Assembly: GCA_020152595.1 (NCBI GenBank)
Contig: JAIGNY010000453.1
Coordinates: forward strand, 1 to 64,000
DNA from: Chiridota heheva
Lineage: Eukaryota; Echinodermata; Holothuroidea; Apodida; Chiridotidae
Direction of reading: 5' to 3'
DNA length: 64,000 nucleotides
Shown: one piece after another, positions 21,905 through 34,650 of the stretch
How the letters are laid out: every line of letters begins with the position of its first letter
Position numbering within the stretch: position 1 is the first letter of the stretch
Notes under the pieces: generated by a model
What the model was told of the DNA's origin: nothing
The model's input: the letters and a program-made list of their open reading frames with translations, nothing else
The model's database searches: none
Position numbers and translations under genes: made by a program

Positions 21905-22590
21905 TATGAAATGTCTTATTCATACCCTGGATTATTATATCATAGTTTTGTGTGGAATGAAATGTCTTATTTATACCCTGGATATTATAATATTTTTGTG
22001 TGGAATGAAATGTCTTATTCATACCCTGGATTATATCATATTTTTGTGAGGAATGAAATGTCTTATTCATACCCTGGATTATATAATATTTTTGTGTGGA
22101 ATGAAATGTCTTATTCATAACCTGGATTATATAATATTTTTGTGAGGAATGAAATGTCTTATTCATACCCTGGATTATATAATATTTTGTGTAGAATGAA
22201 ATGTCTTATTCATACCCTGGATATTATAAAAAATTGGGTGGAATGAAATGTCTTATTCATACCCTGGATTATATAATGTTGTTGTGTGGAATGAAATGTC
22301 TTATTCATACCCTGGATTATATAATATTTTTGTGTGGAATGAAATGTCTTATTCATATCCTGGATTATATAATATTTTTGTGAGGAATAAAATGTCTTAT
22401 TCATACCCTGGATTATATAATATTTTTGTGTGGAATGAAATGTCTTATTCATACCCTGGATTATATAATGTTGTTGTGTGGAATGAAATGTCTTATTCAT
22501 ACCCTGGATTATATAATATTTTTGTGTGGAATGAAATGTTTTATTCATACCCTGGATTATATAATATTTTTGTGTGGAATGTAATCATAC
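21905..22590 (+). repeat. 48-bp minisatellite, left arm (about 14 units)
   Basis: Units of GAATGAAATGTCTTATTCAT, ACCCTGGATTATATAATATT, TTTGTGTG downstream of the P450 stop. The 48-bp period keeps long open frames on both strands, which are artefacts. The partner array at 50833-51175 has about seven units. Confidence 0.95.
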
Positions 22591-22959
22591 TTCATATGTT
22601 CCGTAATATAACTATTATTATATTGATTGTTTTATTAAGTTGAGTATTTTTCTTCACTTTCACATCACACTCACCTCATGTGATTGTAACATAATTTAAA
22701 ATGTATGATGTTGTAAATGTGACAAGAGCCAATGGCCTATAGCATCAAATAAACGAAACGTTTTTATAATCATATGCATCCTTTGTTGAGCTGATTTTCT
22801 AATGGCTGAATGGACAGTTGGAGTGATCTGAATTTGAACAATTGCATTGGTGAAATTCACATTTTTCACAAGTTGTTTTGGTTTCTTCAAACATATTTTC
22901 TTGATATGAAGACATCAGTTACATTCTGACATTAGATCACTTTATATACAGCCATAATA

Positions 22960-23600
22960 TGTATGGAAACAGGAAAAGTGGCATGTCTAGGGTACAATGC
23001 GGTTTCACTGGGAGGGAGGGGGTCACTTATCAAATTTATCATCGGAGTCAATAGGATCAGGGTCAGATGTGATTTTATCGGTAATTATGTACTACTTTGT
23101 ACATTTTTGCCGCATTTTAAAGTAAAAAAGTACAAGACCTATACCAACCCTATATTGGTATATGAATTTGTGTCCCGTATAGACTCTGGGGTGAAAATGT
23201 CAAAAGTCACAGAGCTATTAAATTTTCCGCCATTTTCCCCTATAGTTATGGAATGGTACATGTTACGTGAGCATTTATTGTGTCATACAGTAGGGTACGA
23301 AAAATGTGAACAATTTCAGAAGTTATTCAGTGATAAGGGTCAGAGATTAAATTTGTGATTTTAGGGTAATCATGTATTAATTTGTACATTTATTTTGCAG
23401 CATTTTAAACTAAAAAAGTACAAGACCATGCTATACCAACCTTATGTTGTACCATAACCCTTGGTACATGAATTTGTGTCCCCGTAGACTAGCCAAGCTT
23501 GTCTCCGTATCTGTGCTGGTACTGGAGCTCACATAGGCAGTGTAATCCATCAAAAGTCACAGAGCTATAGTGACCCTGTTAGCTATTTCTCCCACTGTGC
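22960..23600 (+). repeat. ~290-bp repeat block, left arm (about 2.5 units)
   Basis: Units contain GTGATTTTATCGGTAATTAT, TTTTAAAGTAAAAAAGTACA, CATGAATTTGTGTCCC and GTCACAGAGCTAT. The right arm has about four at 48850-50450. Confidence 0.7.
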
Positions 23601-24105
23601 TCTACGATTAATGTGATGAGATCAGCAAATCCGTGGATTGCTTTCTTGTTAAGTTTGTCAGTACTGTTGTTGCAAATTTGGCACATTGCTTATTGCACAG
23701 TTTTATTTAGGAAGAAAAAAATGGTATGGTACATGCAGAGATTGTTCGTGTCAGTGGGGGAGGGGGAAGAGGAGGTAAACTTGTCTATATCAACATGGAG
23801 CAGTCTATCGTCTTTACCAGGCAACTCTCATAGTTAAAATTGTCTGGTTGTACAATCATGAAAGTATATTGTTGAAATGTTCTCTCATCATATTTGTATT
23901 ATTTTACAGGCGTTAGATGCCACAGAGTGGTACGCTTGGATGTTTAAGGATTTTTCAAAATTCATAATAGTCCAGCCTGGTACAAGGCATGCGTTGTAGC
24001 CAAACAGGTCTTTCAAATCCCATTCTTCTTTTTTTGCGGCATATGCTTTTTTTAAAGGTAAGAGTTACCATTTTCTGCGAGGAGGATCATTGAGACCGTC
24101 AGATC

Positions 24106-24106
<1 letters not shown>

Positions 24107-24200
<94 letters not shown>
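24107..24200. repeat. (TA)n run at left-arm boundary
   Basis: About 95 bp of TA, directly between the last base homologous to the right arm and the left inverted repeat of the DIRS element. Confidence 0.95.
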
Positions 24201-24202
<2 letters not shown>

Positions 24203-24344
24203 CTTCAAGTTATACCTTACCTTCCATGCTATAATTATGCAATCTGGTCACACGACCTGATTCTAACGCACCTCTAACCGAACCCAAAAAACGCAGTAAC
24301 CAGCCAAGCCCTGACCTCCATAATACCTCTGTACCACCTCACTG
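24199..24344 (+). repeat. Left inverted terminal repeat of DIRS-B
   Basis: From TTTACTTCAAGTTATACCTT to GTACCACCTCACTG. It pairs with 29623-29769, with about two mismatches in ~145 bp by eye. Confidence 0.9.
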
Positions 24345-25204
24345 TTTTTCAGCGCGTTGTTGTCACTAACATCGCTGAAAACTGGTCATTTTTATTTTAT
24401 TAATAATTAACCTTTCTAACTCTTTTCTTTTCGGCAGCTTCTACCTGGAGGGTTTTTACGCTGCCCGTTCTCATCTGGCTCGCCTTTTCAAGTCTTCTGA
24501 GATAAGGGTGAGGTAGCCATAGGTCCGAGATTTCTTCGGCCGACCTACACGACTTTACCCGTGTAGCCTACACTTAGGATAGCGGGTTTTTGTCTCCATT
24601 TGTACAAAGCGAGTGGCTGGTTCGAGAGCGTCCTACTCTCGTGGTGGGTGTTTTAGGTCCTAGAGCACCAGTTGTGCCTGTCTAGGGGACCTCTCGCCCT
24701 GGGAATTAAGTCTTTTTCTCCCTTAGCCCCACCCGCCTCGAGGTGACCCTAGCGTTATACTATGTATAGTGTTTAGCACGTTAGGATATTTCAGTACACC
24801 TCGATATTTCAGTACACCTTTTCGATTTTGGCGCATGCGCATTGGGTCGTTATCACCGTTGGGTGTCCGTGGGGTCGCCCTGTAACAACTATAGGGAGCT
24901 ACAGTTGTTACAAGCGAGGTTATTTTCGTTTTCACGTTAAGAGCATATGAATATTTTTTTTTTTTCTTACACAGATTTGAGAACAAATATTTAATTTTCA
25001 GGATTGAAATTGGGGTGTTGGAGAGACCGTGGGTGGGTCTCTCCGACGTCCTATTTACAGGGAAAATGATCTTTCCTTTTTATCTTTACAGACCTCAAGT
25101 ACACAGTGGTTGGTGTTTCCCACGCTACCCCGGCGCTTATAAAGTCATTACGTTGGATGCGTTTTCTCGGGTTTCTAAAGTTTTTCAGATAAAGAATTTT
25201 TTCG

Positions 25205-25490
25205 TTTAAATTTTTTTTCTGTTAAGCAAGTGTTGTTGTTCTGTTTAGATTGCTATGCCTCGTCTCTCTTTCCGTAAGATCATAGTTACTTTGCCGTATT
25301 TATGTTTGTACGCACGGACATACGTTCTTCTCTTAAGAAATTTTTTCAGTGAAAAGTTTTTCTGTTCAAGAAAGTTTTGATGTTCTGTTTAGACTGCTAT
25401 GCCTCGTCTCTCTTTAGCGTGTCCGTAAGATCATACTTACTTTGCAGTATTTGTGTATGTACGCATGGATATATGTTCTTCTCTTTTCAG
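25205..25490 (+). repeat. ~130-bp tandem duplication inside DIRS-B
   Basis: Two copies share TGTTCTGTTTAGA, TGCTATGCCTCGTCTCTCTT and CCGTAAGATCATA, then ACATACGTTCTTCTCTT or ATATATGTTCTTCTCTT. Confidence 0.75.
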
Positions 25491-25609
25491 ATATAAAAGA
25501 AATTTACTGAGAAGGTTATGCTCTTAGAGGCGTTGCGCCTAGAGCGGTAACGGTAAGAGAGAGAGAGATAACCTCTTAGGGGCGCTACACGCGTCGCCTA
25601 AGTTGTAGT

Positions 25610-26950
25610 AACATGCAAACGCAATTAAGATTGTCTGCGTTGAGCCTTACCGTTCCGTAATTATTTTCACCAGTATCATGGACATGGAGGACAGGTCTTC
25701 GGGTGTCGATGCTCTACACACCCATGATGTCCCGGCGTAGCGTGCTAGCGCTTCTTTGATTTACGCTCCGGTCACATCCATCTCGCGCGTTACGCGTGCA
25801 GATTATGCTGCGAGTCCATTCTTGGTACTCTTTGCAGCGATTGGGTTCAAGCGGCGTGGTCGGAGCACAGACTCCACCGCGACCGGTATTTTTCAAGGTG
25901 CGACCGAGAGCGTGCGGCTCCGGTGTTCGGATGCGTACGGCTCCGTAGTTTTGCAACGGGATATATCGATTTATCCGGATATGCACCCGCTAGCTACGAG
26001 CTATGTGGCCAGGTGACAAGTGATAATCTTCACAAGAAGTATAGCGCCGTGAGAGCTATTCTATTCATGGTTCCGTAGCCATTAGCTACGCAGTTTAACG
26101 ATCATGTGAACACCATTAATACGATTATCTGCGTTGAACGTTACATTTCTGCAATTACTTTCACCAGTATCATAGGCACGGAGGACAGGCCTCCGAGCGT
26201 CGGTACGTTACGCACCTCAGAGGTCCCGCTATGCATAGCGTGCAAACGCTTCTCTAGACCGTACGGGCCTGTACAACTTCAGAGTTTTTGCAACGGGATA
26301 ACGTACACTGTACGATGAACCCCGAAGTTGAGTTCGCTAGCTAGGAAGCTACTTGGTCATAGCTACGCTGTTCCACGGCCGTGTGAACTGCCTCTGTAGG
26401 ATTTTCCACGTTGAGCGTCACAGTTCCGCGATGTTTTGCGCCTATAACATCGGCCGACACGAAGGCAGGTCCCTAGTGTCGGTGCGTTCGCGCCTTGACT
26501 GTCCTGCGATCGTCGCGTATGTAAACGCTTCTTAGGTTGCGCTTTGGTGTTATCGACATGTTCAAACCCGTGTACACCGCTGTGGTCCTGGGTTCGCGAT
26601 GGGACCGGTTGGCTCACAAGGCGGCGCCCTCACGGGTCTTACGTGAGTTGGTACCCTTTTACGGCTAGTTGTAGAGCCATTGGATTACTTGCGGGTCCAT
26701 TAGGGTCCGTGCGGCCCGCAATCGGTTTCATACGGCCCCCACGGCTTGTTTTCGCGGCCCGCAAGGGTCCGTAACACAACTTGGCGGCTCCGTCCGGGGC
26801 ATGGGATGACGTTTGGGTCCGTAGTGCTGCTTAGTTCTATAGCAAGGTAACGTACGTCACACCCGATAGTTTCGGAGATCTCCACGTCCGTGTGAGCTGA
26901 CTTGGTGAGATTTTAGTCCCCTCTTCCCCACGCAGCTACCGGTTTCGTAG
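25610..26950 (+). repeat. Repeated gag-region modules in DIRS-B
   Basis: Modules start near 25620, 26104, 26383 and 26890. Each has a form of TGTGAACTGCCTC...CGTTGAACGTTACAGTTCC. The first three continue into CACCAGTATCAT-, GACAGGTC- and GCAAACGCTTCT-like text that matches the gag start of DIRS-A (15178-15440). Spacing is uneven (about 484, 279 and 507 bp), and none keeps an open gag frame. Confidence 0.65.
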
Positions 26951-28266
26951 CTCCGTGATGAAACAAACTCAGTTTACGACTCGTATAGCTTGCGTGGCAC
27001 GTGAACTCCTCCGTATTTCTTACGGCCTCAGTATATATATTTTACCTATTCTCAACGGGAACGCGTACTGCGTACATCTTCCCTACGCGTAGCCACTTAC
27101 TCGGTGGCCCCGTGGTGAATAGAGGTATAATGAGATAACGACTCACGTTACAGGTGTAGTACGTTCACGCTATCGTGGACCTAGACGGTCCTTTTGTACT
27201 GATAGCTACTACGTTCGGGACACGTACCAGTACCAGTTGTCCCCCTCGGGTAGCCACGAGCTTTTTGCTCCGTGGTGCACAGAGACATAGTTGGCGGAGG
27301 ACTCGTGGTTTTTACTTGTCATGCTGGCGCCTTTGTAGACCCATAACGGATCTATAATACTTAACCGGGTTGCATACTTTGTACGGCGTAAGTCCCCTCA
27401 GTAGCCACGCGCTTTTCAGCTCCGTGGTGCAGGGTGTTTAACGGTATTAACGGTCCGTGTAGTATACACAGGACGTCACCTCTTTCGTGATTTCTACCCC
27501 AGTGCTGGGGTTTATGACTCATACGGTTGACGTAGTACGTTACCCCCTACTTGTCAATATTACATCCATGAAGGATATTTTTCTTGACCATAGGTGGCCT
27601 TTTGATAGACAACCTTACGTTTGGGGCAGCTATTACCAACAACGGCACGTATGGTTCATTCCATACTTTAACACCTTACAGCTGCTTCCTTGCGGTTTTA
27701 CGGCCTGTTACTTAACTGCCCGTACAGACATACGGTATTCGTTTTCTCCGCGCCCGTAGCCGTAGGCTCCGCGGTTTCAAGGTTGTTACTATACGTAGTA
27801 CGTTAACACTTTCTCCAGTCATTTCTTAGACAAGTTTCGCTGTTGATGGGCGTGGCCTGGAGCTACGCGGTCCCGCAACTGCTACAGTTTTCGGACCCCG
27901 CTTGGGTGCCGTTGACTATGTTGTACGGCTCCGCGGTCTTACGACCCATGCCGTCTCACAGCTACATAGCCTTACACGGTTGGCAGCCCTTCTTGTATAC
28001 GTTTTATATTAACGGCCTGCCTTTTGTTTCGCTAGCCTTTGATTTTTGGTCAGTCGGTTTCAACAACCTTTGCTCAGGGTCGGCAGTTTTTCTGGACTGC
28101 GAATGGTGTCGTTCAGTCCCTCCGCTTTACACGTTCAGTCGGTGGTCACCCCCTTTGGTGGTGGTGCGGGTGCTCCCACGTGGTGTAAGGCACGAAGTTT
28201 TCACCCGTCAGATATCACCGTCGGTGCCGACGGAGGCTTCTTGATCAAGGTCGGGGCACTTTTCTT

Positions 28267-28692
28267 GTGACCCCTTCTGTCGGAAACTTGGACGGGTACT
28301 TGACCTTTTTCGACAGGCAGAATGCCGGGGTTTTTTCGTTCACCTTTTTACCGCTAGTGCTGAGCGAGGCTTTTCAGTTTTGCGCCACGGTTGTGGTCTC
28401 CTTTTCGGACAGAGAGGTACGGACTCCACGTGTTCTGGATTCGTTCCTCTCGTCTCGGCGCAGGACGAACTTTGGCTGCTCAAGACCTTGCAGGCTTCAC
28501 GTACGAGCCTCAGGTCAGGGACGATTTTGTCTCTTTCCCGGGCTCCGGCGGTTGCATCTTAGTCCCGGAGCGCTTCGTTTGATGGTGTGGCCTCGGCCCG
28601 CCTTTCATCGACGTAGCATGGCTTTTCTGAGGGGTTTTCACCCCCTCCCCGTTGTGGAGGTGGGCCCTCTCTCAAGCTTGGTTCCGTCATGA
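28267..28692 (+). pseudogene. Possible DIRS-B reverse transcriptase remnant
   Basis: In one frame FSFTFLPLVLSEAFQFCATV resembles the FTxLPFGLxxAPxxF motif of DIRS RT. In another, GFTYEPQVRDDFVSFPGSGG and LVPERF resemble the C-terminal RT segment with WEPxQ and VPEER. The YxDD motif was not found. Only short matches survive, so this is inference. Confidence 0.4.
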
Positions 28693-29476
28693 GCTCTGGG
28701 ATAACTTGCAGCTATCCACCGGGGGTTTTCCAGTGGGGTCTACGGTCTTTGACTCGCGACCACTGGTAAGTTACGCGGAGATCTCTTCGTAGTGTGTCAT
28801 GTGACATTTTCCTCCGATAGATCGTCCACTGGCTTTCTTTTAAAGTAGTCTTAACTGTTCATAGAATGGCCGCGGTATGCACTCGGGTTCGGGGCATAAC
28901 CTCTTTTCACGGGATCTCTCGTGCCGCCGTTCGAGAAAACGCTTTTTGCGGTTTTTCTCTTGTTTTTGGTCTGACTCACTTTTCGACGTTCGTCTTCCCC
29001 CGCTAACTTTAGCTCTTAACGCGGTTATGCGCTAACGAATTTTTCCCTTGTCCGGGATTTCTTCAATTCGTTTTCGTTGGTACACGCTTCGTTCCCAATC
29101 GTAGTTTACTCGCCGGTTCCGTCTCGTGGACGAATCCGGTGTGGCTTGTGGCGTTTTTGTGGACACTTTGCTGTAATTGTGTCCAAACGCTCTTCCGGTT
29201 GGCTTGTTTTTCTGGGCTTTTCGCTCAGGTTCTTTCAAGGTTTGCCTCCGTTACTGTCAACGAATGGTGCCTTGTTCGGTTTGACTGTACCTCGCCGTGG
29301 TTTACTATGTTTTAGTTCTTCCCACTCTTGAGGTCTTTCATCCTTCCGAGGAGAAGGAATTTCGTCCTTTAAACGGGATTCGATTCGTGTGAGTTTTCGT
29401 ACCAGCCATTAAAAAAAAAAAAAAAAAAATGTGCGGCGACCTGAACTCCCTTCCTTCCTATCCTCGGTTGCAATCT

Positions 29477-29578
29477 GATTGCATAATTATAGCATGGAAG
29501 GTAAGGTATAACTTGAAGTAAATTTACCCCGCTAAGCGTAGCGGGGATATTTACGAGAGTTATACTTACCTTCCATGC
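29477..29578 (+). repeat. Internal complementary region of DIRS-B
   Basis: It reads as the right element end (GATTGCATAATTATAGCATG ... CTTGAAGTAAATTTA) joined to the left element end (ATATTTACGAGAGTTATACT, TACCTTCCATGC). At the join, 29527-29546, is the perfect hairpin CCCCGCTAAGCGTAGCGGGG. This matches what DIRS1-type replication needs to copy and close element ends. Confidence 0.75.
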
Positions 29579-29622
29579 ATCCCGCCCGCCTCCCCTCTCG
29601 TTCAGGCCTCGGTGGAATGTTG

Positions 29623-29769
29623 AGTGAGGTGGTACAGAGGTATTATGGAGGTCAGGGCTTGGCTGGCTACTGCGTTTTTTGGGTTCGGTTAGAAGTGCGT
29701 TAGAATCAGGTCGTGTGACCAGATTGCATAATTATAGCATGGAAGGTAAGGTATAACTTGAAGTAAATA
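29623..29769 (+). repeat. Right inverted terminal repeat of DIRS-B
   Basis: AGTGAGGTGGTACAGAGGTA through GGTATAACTTGAAGTAAATA, the reverse complement of 24199-24344. A TA-rich run follows to ~29830. Confidence 0.9.
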
Positions 29770-29780
29770 TATATGTATAT

Positions 29781-29828
<48 letters not shown>

Positions 29829-29829
29829 A

Positions 29830-31430
29830 CTTAATTTCTGAGACCTTCCTGGCGCGTCAAAATTTTGATCTTGTTATATGTTAAAACATATGTCATTTGC
29901 AGCATAAATGTGGTCAGATACCGAATTTCTGACAGTCTGAGTGCTTCAACAACAAATTGAGAGGAATTTTCAATTGTTCAAATTCCACTTTTAGGCTCGA
30001 GGCTGAATATGGCCCTGTTCACGTGACGTCACACACACCTAAGTGGGTGGGAAAGAGGGGATGGGGGGCGGTATTATCTTGATGTAAGATTTTAATCAAT
30101 GCCCACTGCACGAGCTACGTTTATTGTCAATGTGGAAGGCAATCATACAACTACCTTACCAAACACTTAGCACGAATCTTCATGCCCAAATCACGTAGTG
30201 ACCATTGAAGTGAATATACCCTCTCCTAGGTGCGTCCTACATTGCAAGAAAACTTTTATAAGCGTAGATGTGCGCGCCATTTTTTGAGCACCTTCATTGC
30301 GTACCGGTGGAGAACATCGCGCATATGTTTATTATTACGCTTAAGAACAAATTACCACGCACACACAAAGCGAAAGCCCATACGCATCGCGCATGCATGG
30401 TTTATTTCTATTGTTGCGTCAACTGCTGCACATTTTTCTTTCCGTACCCTAAATTTGTCACAACAACAAACTACTATACAAGACTATGATTTCATTAAAA
30501 GTAGGCCTATATCTTAGTTTATCTTTGAAGTAAATTTTTAAAGTTTAAAATATTGAGAAAATGTGCGATAGCATTTTGAGATACTGTTATCGATGGATGT
30601 GCAAGGAACCAGTCAGGGTCACTGATTCTCGAGAATCGTAAGATAATTTTCATTTCTATTTTGATTCCAGACCTGGGCCTATATATTCTTTTCGCTAAGT
30701 TAGGCCTGACAAATGATCATGTTCAAAGACTGGGATTTCTGAGGATATTAACATTCATTGTCTTAAGTTTCACAGACAGACAGAACCAACTTTTAGTTGG
30801 AACACGCAACTTCAAATCGACCTCGCAAAGGTTTGGGATCTTAATTAAGAAATTACTCGAAGTTGGATGGGGATGGGCAAAAGTACACAAAGCTCATTGG
30901 GTCCGGATTATGTAATAGTGGATTCACTGCAAAAATGTACCATTAACAATTCTATAACTTGCACGCAAATTAATCTGCTCCAAGATTAAGAATCTGGAAT
31001 AGTTCCCTTTTATATATCATGAGTAACTTTTTTAAATTAATTTTGTTCTTTGTATATAGCAGTTATCCTAGGGTAGTAGTGATGTAGATCCCAATGCGTT
31101 TCAGATGATTAAAAATGTAGATAGTTAAGTGGAGAATATATTTTGGACAGATAGATGGTAGATTAAAAACATGAAAAGGTTTTTGTAGAGATGAACTGAT
31201 GCATGTGCGTGTATTGATAGATGGAACGTAAATATAATGTTGCAAAGTAGCCTCGGTATGTAGATTTATGAATGGTACATGCACCCAAGAGTTATGATGG
31301 ATAGATATGAAAAGTAGTTACGATATAGATGGGGCGCCGCCATGGGTTGATAAGTGAGTTGCTGCGAGGAGGGTACATTTATAAACGGTGCCAGTGGATA
31401 CCCCAGTAGGAAAGGGGTGATTAGCAAATG
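29830..31430. other. No gene recognised
   Basis: Short ORFs such as 30230-30517 and 30661-30915 show no motif, splice context or repeat partner. This is the first sequence right of DIRS-B, and it does not match the right arm. Confidence 0.5.
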
Positions 31431-31910
31431 ATACAAACAGTGAACATTGTGTTCATGGGTGGGCAAAGGGTGTGGGCAAAGGGTGTTACCATGGGTGGTG
31501 ATCACGAGTGTGTAAAGGATGTGATCATGGGTGGATAAAGGGTATGATCGTGGGTGGGCAAAGGGTGTAATCATGGGTGGTCAAAGAGTGATCATGGTTG
31601 GATACAGGGTGTGATCATGGGTGGGCAAAGGGTGTGGGCAAATGGTGTGATCATGGGGTGGACAAAGGGTGTGATCATGGGTGGAAAAAGGGTTTGATCA
31701 TGGGTGGGCAAAGGGTGTGATCATGGGTGGGCAAAGGGTGTGATTATGGAGGGGCAAAGGGTGTAATCATAAGTGGGTACAGGGTGTGAATATATGTGGA
31801 TACAGGGTGTGATCATGGGTGAGCAAAGGCTGGGATCATGGGTGTGATAATGTGTTAGAAAAGGGTGTGATAATAGGTGGGCAAAGGTTGGAATCAAAGT
31901 TGGGCAAAGG
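31430..31910 (+). repeat. ~23-bp minisatellite
   Basis: About 20 irregular units of GTGATCATGGGTGGGCAAAG GGT, with variants (GTGGATACAGG, GTGTGGGCAAA). Confidence 0.9.
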
Positions 31911-34650
31911 AAGGATCAGTCTTTAGCATATTTAGAAGATATGGGTTCAGTAGCAGTGGCCGCGGAGCCAGCATTTTGACACTGGGACAAGAGAGGGGCA
32001 GCTTTGTGTCATAGGGCACGTAGGGGAACGTGATCTCGTGAAATGGGGATGCAACCTTGCTAATACGTCCAGAACTTGCTAATACGTCCAGAAATGTTGT
32101 TAAACAGCTAAAAAGTCCAGACATTTTGCTAAAAAGTCTAGACATTTTACTAAAAGGTCAAGATTTTGAGGAAGTGAACTTTTCCCCATCTGTAGTAAAA
32201 TTTAGCGTCCGAACAGTTTAAAGACCGCTTTGTAGATTATACGACCCTTCCCCACTGCTTGTCCACCCATCCCTTGAAATTTTCTTCAACCCCGCTTTGC
32301 CCCTGCTTTTCGATTTCAGTGTCGTCGATATATCTTTCAAGGGTAAAAACGATGTATTTTCTGACTTAATCTAACTATTTCCAAACTCTCCGAATAATGA
32401 TTTACCATTTCCCGCATTATGACCCTATAATCTTCGAAAAGCAAAAATCTTTAGTATGTTTTGGGAGAAAGGAAAGTTTCACCAAATTTCCGAAAACCGA
32501 ATTTTTAAAATAAGACCTACTTAGCGATTATAGAGGGTTCTTTTTAAATCAAAATTTCCCGTGACGATATGGGGAAATACAAATGTCCCATGTATCGTAC
32601 TGAAACCAGGGTCTGTCAGCAGGTCAGCAGCAATATCATAACTTATAATAGGCCTACGTGTACCTAGCTACTTTAATATTGCACTTCAATTGTAACTCAA
32701 ATTTGTAATACAAGTCTTTGAATTCTGTAGATAACTTTATTTGAAGTAAAGACGATCAAAGATCCTAAATATATGACGTAATAATGAAAAACATACCAAA
32801 ATCCATTCAAAACTACTAATAATAATGAAAAAACATATCACCAATCCATTTTAAAAACTACTAACAGTTTGTTCTGAGCCCAAGATGAATGACCTACATC
32901 CGAACTGTTGATAGACTTTTAGAGATTCCGGTTCATGTAACAATAGCTGGATGCTAACTCCTGATTTTGATAGAATCGGGTTTTTAGCTGACTAATGGCC
33001 TTTTTAACTGACTAACTGGAATAATTGTCCATCCTTCCTTTGCATTTACCCCACTTAACCTATTCCATCCCTGGAAGGAAAAAAAATGGAATAATAAAAT
33101 TGAAACCTCAAAGGACAGATTTATCTCGTGCATGGAATGGCATCCCCGCCTCATCTTTTGACGAAAGAGATTACGTTATTATTGAAGAAATAGGATAGGC
33201 GTCTGCGACTTGAATACCACCTCCATCCCTTTCCCCGAGTTGTATGAAAGTTCATTTTCGAAATTCATCATCACTTTTTATTCCTGATGTAGATTTTGAT
33301 TCACGATCTAAAATTTCTTTTTCTTCTGAATCATGACACTAAAGTTTTCTTCAAATATGAAATAAATTCGTTATCAATTTCCCGTTTATTATTGGAAATT
33401 CCGCCTGCACAATTAACACTCGTTCCACCACTCGCCTCGTCTTGTATATGCTATTGTCTTTTTGTCATTACTGCATGGAAATACTTGTATGATCCCTTTA
33501 TATATGAATTTGCTCCCACATATAATTAAGTAGCCATGTACAAATCTGTCCCATCTAAAATTGTACAAAAACTCCACAGAAAGATGGTCACCGAAGTCAG
33601 CTGCTCTTCTTCATCACTTTAGTTTTACTGTAACAAGGATCAAGCAAGGGATCTGCAATCAAACAAAATGAAAGCTCTCATATTGGTTACGTCCAAGTTA
33701 TTTGCATGCATGTATTTTTAATAATTTTGCGTGAAATTTAAAAAAAGTTGTTAAGAACCATTCCAGAGTCTGTTTCACACATAACGGGCTGGAAAATTAC
33801 CCAAAAGCGGTCAGTTTTAATCGTAATGATGGGGATTTATTACATATCTTCAATGATTTTAAATTGATCAATATTTACTATTCTGTTAATGGAATTTTTC
33901 TCGGATATAAATTCAAAGATCAGGTGCATTTCTTGCTGGCTGTACACTTCACATATCTAGGGACGGATGAAAGGGATTGGCTAGTTCAATAAACAGAATA
34001 CACAGCATATAAATGTAATCAGTGTACAAATTGATCTTTAAAAGTTGATAATCGTGTAACCCCCCCTCCCCACTCCCCTCCCCCTCCCACTCACACACAC
34101 ACACTCATCCCACAGGGAATGAAATTGAGAAAATGAAAAACAATAAACAATGGTGCGTCTAACCATGAAGCTAGAAGAGTCTCCATGATATGACCATGAA
34201 ATTACTCTATGATCTGACGCATTGTGGGTATCAGCGTTAGAATTGTCATAAATTGCACCGCTTGTTTTATTCTTGAAGTGCTGGAGTGCTTTTGAGATTG
34301 GATCCCAACGATTAGGAATATTTTCATCAAAATTATTTCAAAGTAGTAATTTAAAATCAAACCTAACAATTTGAAATTAATCTAAACATAAAACTGTTTT
34401 CCGTCACTTAAAGATAAAAACCTAACAGCATATTTATGATTGATCTAAGAAGAGGGCACTCTTTAAAGGTAGCAATTTCTATATTGGTTAAAAGAATATT
34501 AAAATCTGACCAAAATCCGAGTTTACATTTTGAAAATATCACTTTTAGTTTTTGAATTATGACTAAACAAAGTTTAATCATTTCAAAATCTTTAAGTATT
34601 AGTTGTTTTAATCTATTGAAAGTCACTGAAAATGATGGGGAAGCATATTC
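31910..34650. other. No gene recognised
   Basis: Holds a small local repeat (TGCTAATACGTCCAGA / TTGCTAAAAAGTCCAGACAT, 32060-32160), a C-rich run near 34060 and otherwise AT-rich sequence. The open frame at 33296-33529 shows no recognisable domain. Confidence 0.5.

Larger units (their letters stand above)
24199..29769 (+). mobile_element. DIRS-like element with ITRs and internal complementary region (DIRS-B)
   Basis: About 5.57 kb, CpG-rich compared with its surroundings. It has inverted terminal repeats (24199-24344 and 29623-29769), an internal complementary region (29477-29578) and no LTR or obvious target duplication; TA runs lie on both sides. This is the DIRS1 plan of tyrosine-recombinase retrotransposons. 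The coding region is ruined. A gag-like segment is repeated near 25.6-26.6 kb. Short traces of reverse transcriptase appear at 28340-28580 (FSFTFLPLVLSEA; GFTYEPQV; ILVPERFV) in changing frames. I could not place RNase H, methyltransferase or recombinase domains. Confidence 0.75.

Noticed and set aside
21854..22643. Tyr/Pro-rich ORFs on both strands (also 50773-51222)
   Set aside because: The 48-bp period keeps frames open; there is no start context, signal or domain.
26363..28270. Several 60-130 codon ORFs inside DIRS-B
   Set aside because: They change frame at every module, show no motif and follow the repeated gag text; only the 28.3-28.6 kb traces resemble RT.
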